From Pythium myriotylum (lineage: Eukaryota; Oomycota; Peronosporomycetes; Pythiales; Pythiaceae): DNA of 64,000 nucleotides. Shown in pieces: positions 20,996 through 30,831 of this stretch. The notes below the pieces were generated by a model, which searched no databases, was not told the origin of the DNA, and saw only the letters and a list, made by a program, of their open reading frames with translations. Within the stretch, counting starts at the first letter, position 1. Each line of letters starts with the position of its first letter. The translations under genes were made by a program, and so were the position numbers. The DNA is taken from assembly GCA_023091665.1 (NCBI GenBank), contig JALJCQ010000017.1, positions 558,001 through 622,000 of the forward strand, in the 5' to 3' direction.

Positions 20996-21514
20996 TTACT
21001 TTGCAATGACCGAGACGATAATGTTCACACCACCAACAATGATGCCGACAACGCCCAGCACCCACACAAGCGAGCGGTGCGGCTGCATGCCCTTGGCGTA
21101 CGTGATGGTGTGGGCAAAGCGAGCGACCGTGTACACAATCAGCGCGATGACCTGGACGACTTCGTGGCTTTCAACGACAAGTCCAGCACCGAACACGAGC
21201 AATGCAAGCGGGATCGATTCAACGTCGTTGGCGACGATACGCTTCCAGCGCTGGTCCTTGATGAGCGCGGCCTCGCGCTTTTGCTTGGCGTGTTCCCCCT
21301 CCGACTCGTCGGCCAGGATGTCAATCGTGAGACCGTAGTTCTGGCTCGGGCCTTCACGCTTGACGATTTCAGCGAGCTTGTTGTCCTCAGGGGGACGTCC
21401 TCCTGCGTCAAACGTGCTGAAGGCCTGGAGACGCGCGGTCACAAGGAACTTGAAGTAGAGCAGCACCGTGCAAATGGCGTAGGTCTTGGCACCGAGGCTG
21501 GTCGAGTCGAGCAT
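20996..21514 (-). CDS. MAPEG family membrane protein, copy 3
   Basis: 172 residues; the start MLDSTSLGAK aligns with the other copies, so a 47-residue upstream extension is excluded. Family signatures are LLYFKFLVTARLQ, AGGRPPEDN, NDVESIPLALLVFGAG, RFAHTITYAKGMQPHR and a final hydrophobic helix (GIIVGGVNIIVSVIAK). The first loop is longer than in the other copies and contains an acidic insert (ILADESEGEH). It is predicted to be an ER membrane glutathione-dependent enzyme. Convergent with the RABL6-like gene; only 53 bases separate the two stop codons. Confidence 0.88.
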   Translation of the reverse strand: MLDSTSLGAKTYAICTVLLYFKFLVTARLQAFSTFDAGGRPPEDNKLAEIVKREGPSQNYGLTIDILADESEGEHAKQKREAALIKDQRWKRIVANDVESIPLALLVFGAGLVVESHEVVQVIALIVYTVARFAHTITYAKGMQPHRSLVWVLGVVGIIVGGVNIIVSVIAK

Positions 21515-22345
21515 TGCGGTTGAGACTGTTGGAAGTGTCGGGGAAGACGCAAAAGCCGGAGTGGGGGGGAAACGAGTTGTCAAAGATCGAGTCGTTTGTA
21601 CGTTTGTAGAGGTAGCGATGAGCACTGTCATGACTGCAGGGGTGAGCCTGGCCATCCAGCGGGTGTTTATGAAGGCACGCGTTGATTGTTATTCGACCCG
21701 GTTATGCGCACCTGGCTGGTGAGGGGATCCGGATCTGCTCTGAATACACGATTCATTTTGTTTCAATATGAACAAATACCTCCGAAATGAATTTATTAGA
21801 GCGCTACATGGATCGAACCCATTTTCCGAGTCGGCTTCGTGATCGCGGCAGTGGATAATCGAAGAGCCCTGGAGCCACATGGCGAACCCGAGGACCGTGA
21901 GGCTCCACATCCGGCGGGTTGTCTTTGTGGCGCGAACGGCAAGTGAGACCACGAGAAGGAGTGGATAAGTTGAGTTACACTCGCGTGTGTACAACGCTTG
22001 ACGAATTTAAGCACACCAGATCTCGCTGGGGGAGAGGATACGTCTCCCACACCGAGGAGTGCATTCAGACGATGAGGGGGGCGTCGGGCGTGAATATTGA
22101 AGGGCCAATCGAGAACATGGGCGGCTCCTAATAAGCGATGCGAGGCGTGAGTGCGACACAAAATAGCGACTTGGACCTTCTCAGTCAGCGATCGTTCACG
22201 GTCGGATACGAATCCCTCAAGTACTTCGACCAGCTTTCGTCTTTCTTTCCAGGACTTCTCTCAGGAGGTCAGATGTTGTATATTGAAGACTTCATCCGCT
22301 CTCCATAGTGATGGCGTGTTAAAGTGTGCGGTGCATCGGCACGAC
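21515..22345. other. Intergenic region between MAPEG copies 3 and 4
   Basis: About 0.8 kb with no recognisable gene. It should contain the promoter of copy 3 and the 3' end of copy 4. Confidence 0.35.
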
Positions 22346-22846
22346 CTACCTGCGGCGCGAGTACAGCGTGGCTAAAATATCGAGAATCGAGGCTCCGACA
22401 GCGAGTAGCCCCATCGTGTATGCGAGAGTGCGGTGCGGCTGCATGGACTTTGCGTAGAAGATTGTAAACGCGATTCTTGCGACTGTGAACACGCCCATGC
22501 TCGCGATCTGCACGCGCTCGCTGCACTCGAGCAGCAGCGCCGCACCGAACACGAACAGAGCTAGCGGGAGGTTCTCCAGGTCGTTCATCACGATGCGATC
22601 CCAGCGTTTCTCGAGCATCTTGGCCTTGAGCATACGCTCATCGCGAGGGTCGAACTGAAGTCCGTAGCTCTGGGACGTGCGAGGACGCAACACAATCGGC
22701 CCAAGCGCCACATCCTCGGGAGCGCGAGAACCGGCACTGTATCGCGCGGGTCCTTCGAATCGCGTGGTCACGAAAAACTTGAGGTAGAGCACGACCACGC
22801 AGAGCGCGTAGGCCTGCACGCTGTCGCTAGTCGCTGGGTGGGCCAT
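22346..22846 (-). CDS. MAPEG family membrane protein, copy 4
   Basis: 166 residues from MAHPATSD (gccATGG context). It is the most diverged copy: the loop motif reads AGSRAPEDV instead of AGGRPPEDN, yet NDLENLPLALFVFGAALLL and RIAFTIFYAKSMQPHR are kept, along with four hydrophobic segments. It is a glutathione transferase-like membrane enzyme by family. The altered loop suggests changed substrate handling; this is inference. Same strand and 831 bases from copy 3. Confidence 0.85.
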   Translation of the reverse strand: MAHPATSDSVQAYALCVVVLYLKFFVTTRFEGPARYSAGSRAPEDVALGPIVLRPRTSQSYGLQFDPRDERMLKAKMLEKRWDRIVMNDLENLPLALFVFGAALLLECSERVQIASMGVFTVARIAFTIFYAKSMQPHRTLAYTMGLLAVGASILDILATLYSRRR

Positions 22847-23462
22847 GGTCAGAGGGATCGCGAGTAGTCGGATTTGGGGGATGGTCTCCGATAACTGAGG
22901 TGAGATGTGCTGAGGTGGTGGGAGATAATTGGTCAACGAGAACTATCCTTGGGAACTAGAGAGCATCACCGCTGCGCTGGGCTGCTAACTGGTCGAAGCC
23001 CCATTGCCCACTTCTGCATATTATCCAATGGGAACGTCGTACGTTGAATTCTGTTTATACCGGTACAAAAATTCGTAAAATTTCATTTATGTGCAGCAAA
23101 ATTTCATTTCATTTATGCGCAGCAAAACGATCCATTTTCCTTTTTCCGTTCTACGCGGTGGGTGTTGACGTTGTAGCGAGTTCCCACGCGCGAGGCGGCG
23201 TGTACGGCAGTCGTAACCCGAAGATGGCGTGGTGGCGTGGTGGCGGGAAGGGGCTATACTGTAAGTTGGCAAACACATGAACTTTCATTCCAATTCTATA
23301 GAAATATACTACAATCTGACTTGACATTCCATCTACGCGCGACCACAGCCGCCACTTTGTTCCACATACAAACACTCCAGTGGTCAAACGCCGCACTCTA
23401 CGGCGGACTCACCGGATAGATCCGCACACCCAGCTCTACCCACGGAGCGAGCGCGGCACACC
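22847..23462. other. Intergenic region with short tandem repeat
   Basis: No gene. A two-copy repeat of about 21-26 bases (AAAATTTCATTT..TGCGCAGC type) lies at about 23077-23128. Confidence 0.4.
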
Positions 23463-24212
23463 CTAGCTCGGGCATAACGTCTTCGGAGCGCCAGGCGTCG
23501 TCGATGTTGACGTAGTGCTCGTGCCTGGCGTGGTCGAGATCGTGGTCGAGCTCGTACCAGGCGTCGTGCTCACGAACATCGAGCTCGTGCCGGGTGTTGT
23601 ATTGACAGACGTGGAGCTCGTGCCTGGCGTGATCGAGATCGTGGTCGAGCTTGTGCCGGGTGTCGTGTTCACAGACGTCGAGCTGGTTCCTGGCGTCGTG
23701 TCCACAGACGTAGAACTCGTACCAGGGGTCGTGCTGGTCGTCGTGGAGCTCGTGCCGGGCGTCGTACTGGTCGTCGTGGAGCTCGTGTCGGGCGTCGTCG
23801 ATGTCGTCGTCGTCCGTTCCGACGGTGGCGACGACGATGTCGTAGTTGTACTGGTGCCCAGAGTCGTCGACGTCGTCGTCGTGCTCGTGCCAGGATTGGT
23901 TGATGTCGTCGTTGAAGGCTCGGTCGGTGTGGTGGTGGTCGTCTTCATCGTCGTCGTGCTCGACCCGGGTGTCGTCGACGACACCGTCACCGGGCCAGGA
24001 CCACTCACCGTGTTGCCCGCTTTCACCGACGGCGAGCCCACTTCGTTCTTCACGTCCACGCTCGGTGAGCTCACCTTGTTGTCCACGTTGATGGACGGCG
24101 GCGACATCTCGTTCTTGACGTTGACGGACGGAGGACTCACGTTGTTGTTCACGCTAACAGAGGGCGAGCCCATGCTGTTGTTGACATTGACGCTAGGCGG
24201 GGAGACGATGTT

Positions 24213-24215
24213 ATT
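24213..24215. repeat. 3-bp target site duplication (left) of the TIR element
   Basis: ATT precedes the left GGACCG end and is matched by ATT at 25100-25102 after the right end. Removing the insert plus one copy keeps the host reading frame and repeat pattern. Confidence 0.7.
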
Positions 24216-25099
24216 GGACCGATTCCCGTAGGGATTTAGAAGCCTTCCTAAAGCTAAAACTTCGGGTCTCGACAATCTAAATCTTATTTGGGCCGTCAGA
24301 CCCCACTCCTCAGATCACAATCTGGAGAGGGGGGCCCCCTCTCCAGATATTTAGAAGCCTCTAAGCGGTCGAAAACCCATACCCTGTGCAATTCGATTGA
24401 AAAGCTGTTTGCAGGGGATGAGCTCAAACAAGGGACACGGCGAACAAAACGAGGGATTGGAGCAAGAACGTTGAAGGGACTCGCCCTTCAACGCTCCCAA
24501 GAACGGCAACCGGCACGAAGAGCCTCCACGCGACGGCAAGCGCGACCGTGGCGGCGAAAAAAGAGGTCCGCGCGCGCGCAAGCCTGGCGCGAAAGGGTAC
24601 AGTGACACGGACGCGGAGGCGCTCCTTAACTGTGTGAAGGCTGTTCTTCTAACGGGCAGCAACGCAGCAACGAATGAATGCGGTCCATCAACTTTACTGG
24701 AACGAGCGCGCCGTGCCGAACGTGCGCAGCCGTGCCACGTCCGCGATTGGCTTGTTTACCAGCTACGTGGAGAGGAAACATCGAGAGCGACAGACAACTG
24801 AAAGCCTCCCCTCCCACGCAGCTCGCGGAAGTCAAGGCAGAAAAAGATCGCGAGCGAGTGCCGACTTGTCTCTCATGTCCAATTTCTCTAGTACCAGAAC
24901 GACAAGGCAGCGACCTCGATCGCCAAGCCGTTCCACTGCATTCCGAGTGAAATGCCTTGGAGAAGTGATGCTCCAAAACAGCGATATTTTTTGGAATTTG
25001 GACGGCGTGTTTTCTGCGGGAGTCGCTTGTTTTCTAAAATTTAGGATAGAACGCCGATTTAGCTTTAGGAAGGCTTCTAAATCCTACGGGAATCGGTCC
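24216..25099. mobile_element. 884-bp TIR DNA element (non-autonomous) inside the secreted protein gene
   Basis: Ends are inverted repeats of about 43 bases (starting GGACCGATTCCCGTAG; 24216-24258 and 25058-25099), differing by one base. The flanks carry a 3-bp duplication ATT (24213-24215 and 25100-25102). No transposase is encoded. The interior contains strong hairpins: a 29-base palindrome at 24320-24348 and an inverted repeat CGTTGAAGGG/CCCTTCAACG at 24469-24493. The superfamily is unclear; a 3-bp duplication fits PIF/Harbinger or CACTA, but the ends match neither well. Confidence 0.8.
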
Positions 25100-25794
25100 A
25101 TTCACGTTGACAGAGGGCGGCCCCATGTTGTTGTTGACGTTCACGTTGGGAGGCGAGATGTTGTTATTGGCATTCACGTTGGGAGACGAGACGTTGCTGT
25201 TCACGTTCACGCTCGGTGGGTTCACATGGTTGTTCATGTTGATGCTGGGCGACGTCACGGCGTTGTTCACGTTCGCGCTTGGCGGGTTCAGCTGGTTGTT
25301 CACGTTGACGCTCGGCGGGTTGAGCTGGTTGTTCACACTGACCGACGGCGACGTGACCTGGTTGTTCACGCTGACACCTGGCGGCGACATGACGTTGTTA
25401 GAGTTGATGGACGACGGGTTTGTGTTGACATTGACCGACGGCATGCTGATGCTCAGTGCCGAGACCGTGTCGGTTAGCCCCTGGAGCATGGCCTTCTTTT
25501 TCGCAAAGTGGTTCGCGAGCATGGGGCCACCCAGCATGCCGTAGGTCTGTCTCTCGGCGGCGACGTGGCTCGAGAGCACGGCAGTCGAGGCGACCGCGAG
25601 GATGAGAAAGAGCTTGACCATGGCTGCGGAGGCGGTGGCGGAGTGGCTTGTGGGGGGCGAAGCGGATCGCGGAATGAGGATGTAGGTGTCCACGGCCTTC
25701 AGACTGCAAAGGATGTGGCACGGCGCGCGGGGGCGTGACGGTCTCCTATCTCTCCTACCGGGGGACGAAACGACGTACATACTCAGACTTCAGA

Positions 25795-26103
25795 TCACAG
25801 AGAGACATTTGACTCTCGTTCGACGAGTTCAACTCGTTTGGATTCAGCGTCGTCGATGAGTCTGGCTTGATCGGATTTAGCTAGCTGAGCACGAGTCATC
25901 GGTGCAGACAAGAACATGCTCATTCTGGAACGAACACGAAATAAAGCAACGTATGCCATCGCTCTCGACTTGGCGCAGCTATGATTGAAGACGACAGTAT
26001 CACAGGTCTGGCCTTGGATTTTGTGTATAGTGGCTGCAAATCCAAGTCGGATTGGCAGGGCATTTCTCGTCAGTTTGAACTGACCATCTCGTTTGGAGTT
26101 CAA
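25795..26103 (-). pseudogene. PIF1/Helitron-type helicase C-terminal fragment
   Basis: The translation contains LPIRLGFAATIHKIQGQTCD and MAYVALFRVRSRMSMF, the conserved last motifs (V and VI) of PIF1-like and Helitron helicases. Recognisable sequence continues upstream in the same frame for about 60 bases (a PSFVHHVRGVIPV-like stretch), but no Walker A or Rep domain is present. It is a truncated relic, probably from a Helitron or PIF1 gene. Confidence 0.7.
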
Positions 26104-27023
26104 TGCACCCGTCCTACTCGTAACTGGAATGACTCCACGGACGTGATGGACAAAGGAAGGTCCCTTGTAGTCTGGAACTTGTCGACATGATGAAGCTGCA
26201 AGAATATGAGCATTTTGGTCAAAGTGAGTTGTATTCTAGACGTTCAACAGCGAGGGAAGCCTCAACGTATACGATTTGTAACCTGGTCACATCCCTCCAC
26301 TTGACGGACACAAACAGGTGCAAATCCACAGTTGTTCTTCAGGTCCGATGAATCATCCTTCCCAGAAGAACAATCGTACCTAACGAAAAAAGCTTGCACA
26401 AACTATAAGACGTCTCCCTCTTTTTGACTCTATCACTGTACTCCACCGTGATCTGACAAAAATATTTCAAGAAATTACCAAAAGCTCTCATGTCTCCCGG
26501 ATCGCAGGAACGTAACTTGCTTCTGACCCCTGTCGCTTTGACATCTGTGTGTTTTCTTCGAGACACTTTCGGTAAGGTTCGATGCGCACCTTCACTAGGG
26601 TCCTTAAAACCGGTGAGTTTGCTGAGGAACAACCCACGGTTACTCGTGGTTACACGCCGGTTTGATTATAATGGGGCTTCGCCCAATAATGACTAGACAA
26701 ATTCTGACTCGCGAGCGTGCCATCTCGAAAGGCAAGTACAGGGTATTAGCAGATAAAAAGGTAGTGTATTTCGTTTGGAGGTCTTCGATCGACTCCTTTC
26801 CACTATGTCGAGAGGTGGACCGGGTGGGTTATGAAGAATTGCTGCTTGCCGTTGAACAGAATTCGTAGGAAGTGGTCCGGGGTCTGTGAAATGTGCAGCA
26901 GCTGCCTGTGGCTGTGCGGAGCATAGAAATAGTCGAGAGTGAAGCCGCGAGTCATCTTCCATGTGGACGTCGCGTTGTACTGCCAACCGTGTTTACAAAC
27001 ACGACGCAGATCTTCGTCAGGTG
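26104..27023. other. Relic region 3' of the tandem array
   Basis: No intact gene. A 33-base segment at 26237-26269 (core GACGTTCAACAGCGAG) recurs at 33627-33659 beyond the other end of the tandem array. A block at about 26943-26980 is conserved downstream of all three array genes. A small hairpin (GGGC-ttc-GCCC) lies near 26673-26684. Confidence 0.4.
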
Positions 27024-28226
27024 TCAAAAGACTGGCATCAAGCAAGTGGCTGCACGGCTCACTGAAACGTGCGCTCGCCCTTGGGTCGGTTCAGTCCGGT
27101 TGGTTGCGTGGGTGTCCGTTTGTCGTCGTTTGTCAATGCTGGTGGTGGCTGTTTCGTTCGAGATTGAGTTGTCCTTGATCGATTCAGTTATCTTGTCGGC
27201 AGTATGCTGAAAGGCAGTCTCTGTGAGCATCTGAGGAGCTTTGGTGGGGAGAATTGCGTCCATCTTTGGTTGGAACGTCCCATCTTTTGACACCGACGCG
27301 ATCTTAATTGTCTTCACATTCCGTTGAATAAAACTTGTCATTTTCTTGTCGTGTTCATGTCCGTTGAAGTCCTGCTCTAGTAGAGCAGACTTGGGCTCGT
27401 TTGCATGTCGATTGAGAGAGAAGCTATGTTCCCAGAAGGCCAGGCCATTGAATTCAGTGTAGTCACGGAAGTGGAGAGCAATGTGGACAGTGAAAGAGAG
27501 CAGCAGCAAGAACTCGAGATACTCGAGCCACTTGGAGGTCGGGCTTTCTCGATCAATTGCGTGGGCGTACTGGAGAACGTCGTACCAGTCGACTAAGAAC
27601 AGCTGAGTTTCTTTGGTCGGGATTTCGTAGCCAACTTCGGTCACAGATTCGGTGATGGTGTGGTTGTTGTCGTTGAGTTCATGTTCGCCTTCCTCACTGT
27701 TGAGCCAATCCAAAAGAGCTTCGAAACCCAAAGCATCATTGGATGTTGTCGTGTCGTCTGGTGGAGGAGTTCCGTCTGACGTTAAAACCGCGACGAGGTC
27801 ATCGATGATCGGATGAGAGGGAAACCAATGCATGATCGGTGCTGCATTGTGAGCAGGATTCACGGAGAACCAGCTCTGGCCCGAAGCATCGTCATCGTCC
27901 TTGGCGTGAGAATTCTTGGCCCCGTTAAGTTCGTTATTGGATTTGTCGGTGGGCTTGGAGCAGAAGAGTTCCATGAAAAGTGGTGGTGGATCCGTTGCAA
28001 CTGATATTGAGAACGGGTCTGGTGCGGATGGGCATTGGAGACTGGGTAGCCAGCCATCGGTCTTGGTCGTGAACCAGAGATCGCTCGAGATCTGCTCGAA
28101 AGCGGCTTGCGAACTCACGTAGTAGTCGTTGAACGCCGACAAGTAGTCGGTGGGAAATCCACTGTCGATGTGCACGCCGAGCAGCACTAGCAGCACTAGT
28201 GTGACGGCGGCGATGAGGGACTTCAT
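27024..28226 (-). CDS. Tandem-array single-pass membrane protein, copy A
   Basis: 400 residues, unknown family. The start MKSLIAAVTL is shared by all three array members and begins a signal peptide (hydrophobic to about residue 17). A diverged, probably extracellular region of about 200 residues follows. A conserved block comes next (LVDWYDVLQYAHAIDRESPT), then a transmembrane helix (WLEYLEFLLLLSFTVHIALH), a short HFRDYTEFNG segment and a basic tail with the shared VKTIKIAS motif. The topology suggests a type I membrane protein with an intracellular tail of about 130 residues. No catalytic motif was seen. An upstream in-frame extension is rejected because it hides the signal peptide. Confidence 0.72.
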   Translation of the reverse strand: MKSLIAAVTLVLLVLLGVHIDSGFPTDYLSAFNDYYVSSQAAFEQISSDLWFTTKTDGWLPSLQCPSAPDPFSISVATDPPPLFMELFCSKPTDKSNNELNGAKNSHAKDDDDASGQSWFSVNPAHNAAPIMHWFPSHPIIDDLVAVLTSDGTPPPDDTTTSNDALGFEALLDWLNSEEGEHELNDNNHTITESVTEVGYEIPTKETQLFLVDWYDVLQYAHAIDRESPTSKWLEYLEFLLLLSFTVHIALHFRDYTEFNGLAFWEHSFSLNRHANEPKSALLEQDFNGHEHDKKMTSFIQRNVKTIKIASVSKDGTFQPKMDAILPTKAPQMLTETAFQHTADKITESIKDNSISNETATTSIDKRRQTDTHATNRTEPTQGRAHVSVSRAATCLMPVF

Positions 28227-29655
28227 CGCTGTGGATTGCGTTGTGGGAGGCAAATGTTGCAATGATAGTTTCTCGACTCTAGCATGCAATCCCGATCGCC
28301 AGTCCAATGGAGTCGTTCTGGCTAGTAGTGAGTACGGCGATTACGCTCCACTTGAGAGGTCCTATCGATCATGTGAGGAGCATCTCAGCAACCCGCCGGG
28401 CAAGAGAGCGCGAAGGTCTCTACGCTAAGGTCAAGATCATTGTCGTTTGACTGGCGAACTGTCGCCAGAAGTGTCTCTGCTTCTACTGCATTTTCCCACT
28501 ATGGCATCTCTGCTACTCTCACTATAAAGCCGTGTCGTGATGATGATTATGACGTCGAATGGGGAGACCATCGGAACGGAAGTACAGATCGCATTGCCCC
28601 CGCGGAATGCGACTGGAAAACAGCGGCTCGCCTGGTGGGTGGTGTCAGCCAGCTTCATGAGAATGAGTCAGTGCCCCCGACCAGCTGTAGTCTTGTCACT
28701 ACAACAGACACGCTATTGCGCTGGCTTGGAATCATGATTATGATCCTATGATAGGCACCACCACGACTCATATCGCGATGGGGCGAGAGCGTTATCAAGG
28801 TCTGTACACATAATGGTGGTGTTAACGGAGAGCCTGTTCAGAGACAATAAACTCCAACCCATGTAGACGCTCAAGGGTGGACCGTAATCACGCCCTCTGT
28901 CTCACTTTTAGGTCGTGATATCGCAAATTTCTTTCGATGGATTCTTTCGTTCGTGTTCAACGGACTAATTCAGTGGACTGACTTATTCAGGTCTGCTCGA
29001 CCAGTTCTCCATGAATGCATGGCACACAGTGTGAAAAAAACTCAGCCTCGTTGATGGTCACCCAGTCAGAAGCCAACTCAAATAGAGCTCTCTCTTACCT
29101 GTCTCAGCAGTCCAGATGGCTACATTATCGACGCACAGGATCTTCATGTCATGTCCAAGGAAATTGGGCAAACGCTCCGACTCGATGACATCACCACCAC
29201 AAAAACTTGTAAAAAGGGGAAAATGTACTTATTGCAATTGAGGGTCTTCAATCGACCGCAGTTCACTCGTCAGTTGTAACTAGTGAGGAGATGTTCGTCT
29301 GGTGAAAAGATGCTGTCTGCTGTCGAGCAACACCTGGAAGTCGAAGCGCGTCCGCGCATGAGCTTGTGTGTGGACGTGTGTGTGTGTGTGGGTGGGTGTG
29401 TAGTGAGATGGGTAGATCGATGAGGATGTAGGATGCAGGATGTAGGATGCCCAGCTTCCTGTGACTGAGCGCGGTTTGTAGAGTCGAGGTGGTCGCAGGC
29501 AAAGTCGCGAGTCGTCTTCCATGCGGACGTCGCGTTGAGCTGCTGCGGCTACAAGAGCAACTGTTGTTGTTGTTCTTGTTGCTATTGCAGCTGCAGCCTT
29601 TGCTGCTGATCTTGTTGCTTATGTTGCTGATAGAGGCGGTGCCGGCGCGTTCCAC
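28227..29655. other. Promoter and duplicated spacer between array copies A and B
   Basis: The 28.3-28.9 kb part matches 30.95-31.5 kb and, partly, 33.3-33.7 kb: shared blocks include GAGCATCTCAGCAACCC, GCGACTGGAAAACAGC and GTGGACCGTAATCA. The part from 29.26 to 29.65 kb holds the conserved 3' block of copy B and short (GT)n and CTG/TTG-rich microsatellites. Confidence 0.5.
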
Positions 29656-30831
29656 TTACTGGAGCGGCAACGGACAACTGGTCGCCCGCGCCAACACCTG
29701 GTGCTGTCGCCACCGTGACTCGTGGAAACTCTTTCCTCGCGATGTCAATGCCGATGTCGATGCCGATGTCGATGCCGATGTCGATGTTGATGCCGATGCG
29801 ATCTTGATCGTCGTTACGGTCGGTTGGATACGCTTGTGTTTGTTCTTGCCGTCTGCTTTGTCGTCGTTCTCAAGGCGAAGTAGAACCGGTCGCAATGCGC
29901 TCGTCGTGTGTTGATGGAGCCGAGAGTACTGTTCCCAGTATGATCGTCCGTCGAAGTCAAGGTCAGCGTAGTCTCGAAGGTGGAATCCAAAGTGAATCGT
30001 GAAGGCGAGTAATGCGACGAGCTCAAAGTATTCGAGCCACGGGGTGACCGGGGTCTCTTGGTCGGGTGTGCGGAGGTAGTTGAGTATTTCGAACCAGTTT
30101 GCCAGTGGAGTGTCTTTGATCGGGTGTTGGTGGGTGTGTTGATTCGGCGCGTTAGGTGTCATGCGGCTGTTGTCGTTGTTGTCGTCGTTGTTGTGGTTGC
30201 TGCGGTCTCCGTCGTTGTGTGCGTTGTGGTTCTTCCGTTTGCATTGGTCAGTTTCACCATGTTCCGCTTCGCTATCGAGCCGATACAAGAGACCGTCGAG
30301 ATCGTGGAAAGCGTTGTTGTTGTATGTCGTCGTGTTGTGATGCGGAGAGAGCTTGTTCATTGTTGAGTGCAGTTGGTTGTCGAGGTCGCATTGTATTTGT
30401 GGTGCGGATGCTGCGAGGAGAAGGCCATCTTTCGGTTGATTGTGTTGATGACGGCGATACATGTCGATCTTGACTAGAGCGGTGTTGAAGATGTTCGAGC
30501 TAGTACGCTTTGCGCAGAAGAGTTGGTCGAGAATCGGCGGCGAATTTGTGGAGGTGTCTGTGGCGTTGGATATCGCGAGTGACTCTGGTATGAGCGAGCA
30601 TTGCAGATCGGGTGGCCATCCGTCAGTCTTGACGTCGGTGGTCGTCTTGGTGTGGAACCATGAGCCGCTGGAGATGTGGTGAAAAGCGGCAGCGTACGGT
30701 CTCGCAGTGTAGTAGTGCGTGAGAGCCGAGACGGAGACGGTGACGTAGTGTGTGGGGAGTGCGTTGTCGAGGTGGAGGCCGAGGAGCACTAGGATGACTA
30801 GTGTGACGGCGGCGGCGATGAGCGACTTCAT
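29656..30831 (-). CDS. Tandem-array single-pass membrane protein, copy B
   Basis: 391 residues, paralog of copies A and C. It begins MKSLIAAAVTLVILVLLGL (signal peptide), followed by a region rich in Asn, His and Asp that contains long NHN/DNN runs. The conserved LANWFEILNYLRTPDQETPV block precedes a transmembrane helix (WLEYFELVALLAFTIHFGFH), then HLRDYADLDFDGRSYWEQYS and a tail with VTTIKIAS. The tail has a (SAST)n repeat encoded by a 12-base GATGTCGATGCC-type microsatellite (about 29744-29795). Function unknown; probably a surface or endomembrane protein. Confidence 0.7.
   Translation of the reverse strand: MKSLIAAAVTLVILVLLGLHLDNALPTHYVTVSVSALTHYYTARPYAAAFHHISSGSWFHTKTTTDVKTDGWPPDLQCSLIPESLAISNATDTSTNSPPILDQLFCAKRTSSNIFNTALVKIDMYRRHQHNQPKDGLLLAASAPQIQCDLDNQLHSTMNKLSPHHNTTTYNNNAFHDLDGLLYRLDSEAEHGETDQCKRKNHNAHNDGDRSNHNNDDNNDNSRMTPNAPNQHTHQHPIKDTPLANWFEILNYLRTPDQETPVTPWLEYFELVALLAFTIHFGFHLRDYADLDFDGRSYWEQYSRLHQHTTSALRPVLLRLENDDKADGKNKHKRIQPTVTTIKIASASTSTSASTSASTSALTSRGKSFHESRWRQHQVLARATSCPLPLQ

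Larger units (their letters stand above)
23463..25621 (-). pseudogene. Secreted repeat/mucin-like protein gene interrupted by a TIR element
   Basis: Reads from 25621 to 23463 on the minus strand. The N-terminal part has a clear signal peptide (MVKLFLILAVASTAVLSSHV, cleavage near VAAE) and tandem units of the form PPSVNVNNxV. At 25099 the frame enters an 884-bp inserted element and stops at 25034. On the other side of the insert (below 24216) the same frame resumes with identical PPSVNVNN repeats, then a Thr/Ser/Pro-rich mucin-like domain of TTPGTSST-type repeats, ending at 23463. Without the insert and one AAT duplication the frame is continuous. It is probably a cell-surface or extracellular glycoprotein. 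Intron-like removal of the insert cannot be excluded. Confidence 0.75.

Noticed and set aside
23515..24231. Val/Glu-rich plus-strand frame
   Set aside because: Antisense of the mucin-like Thr/Ser repeat; the signal peptide and repeats are on the minus strand.
26665..26699. Hairpin followed by CTAG, resembling a Helitron 3' end
   Set aside because: The following base is A rather than T, and the hairpin lies upstream of the helicase fragment on its strand; the geometry is wrong.
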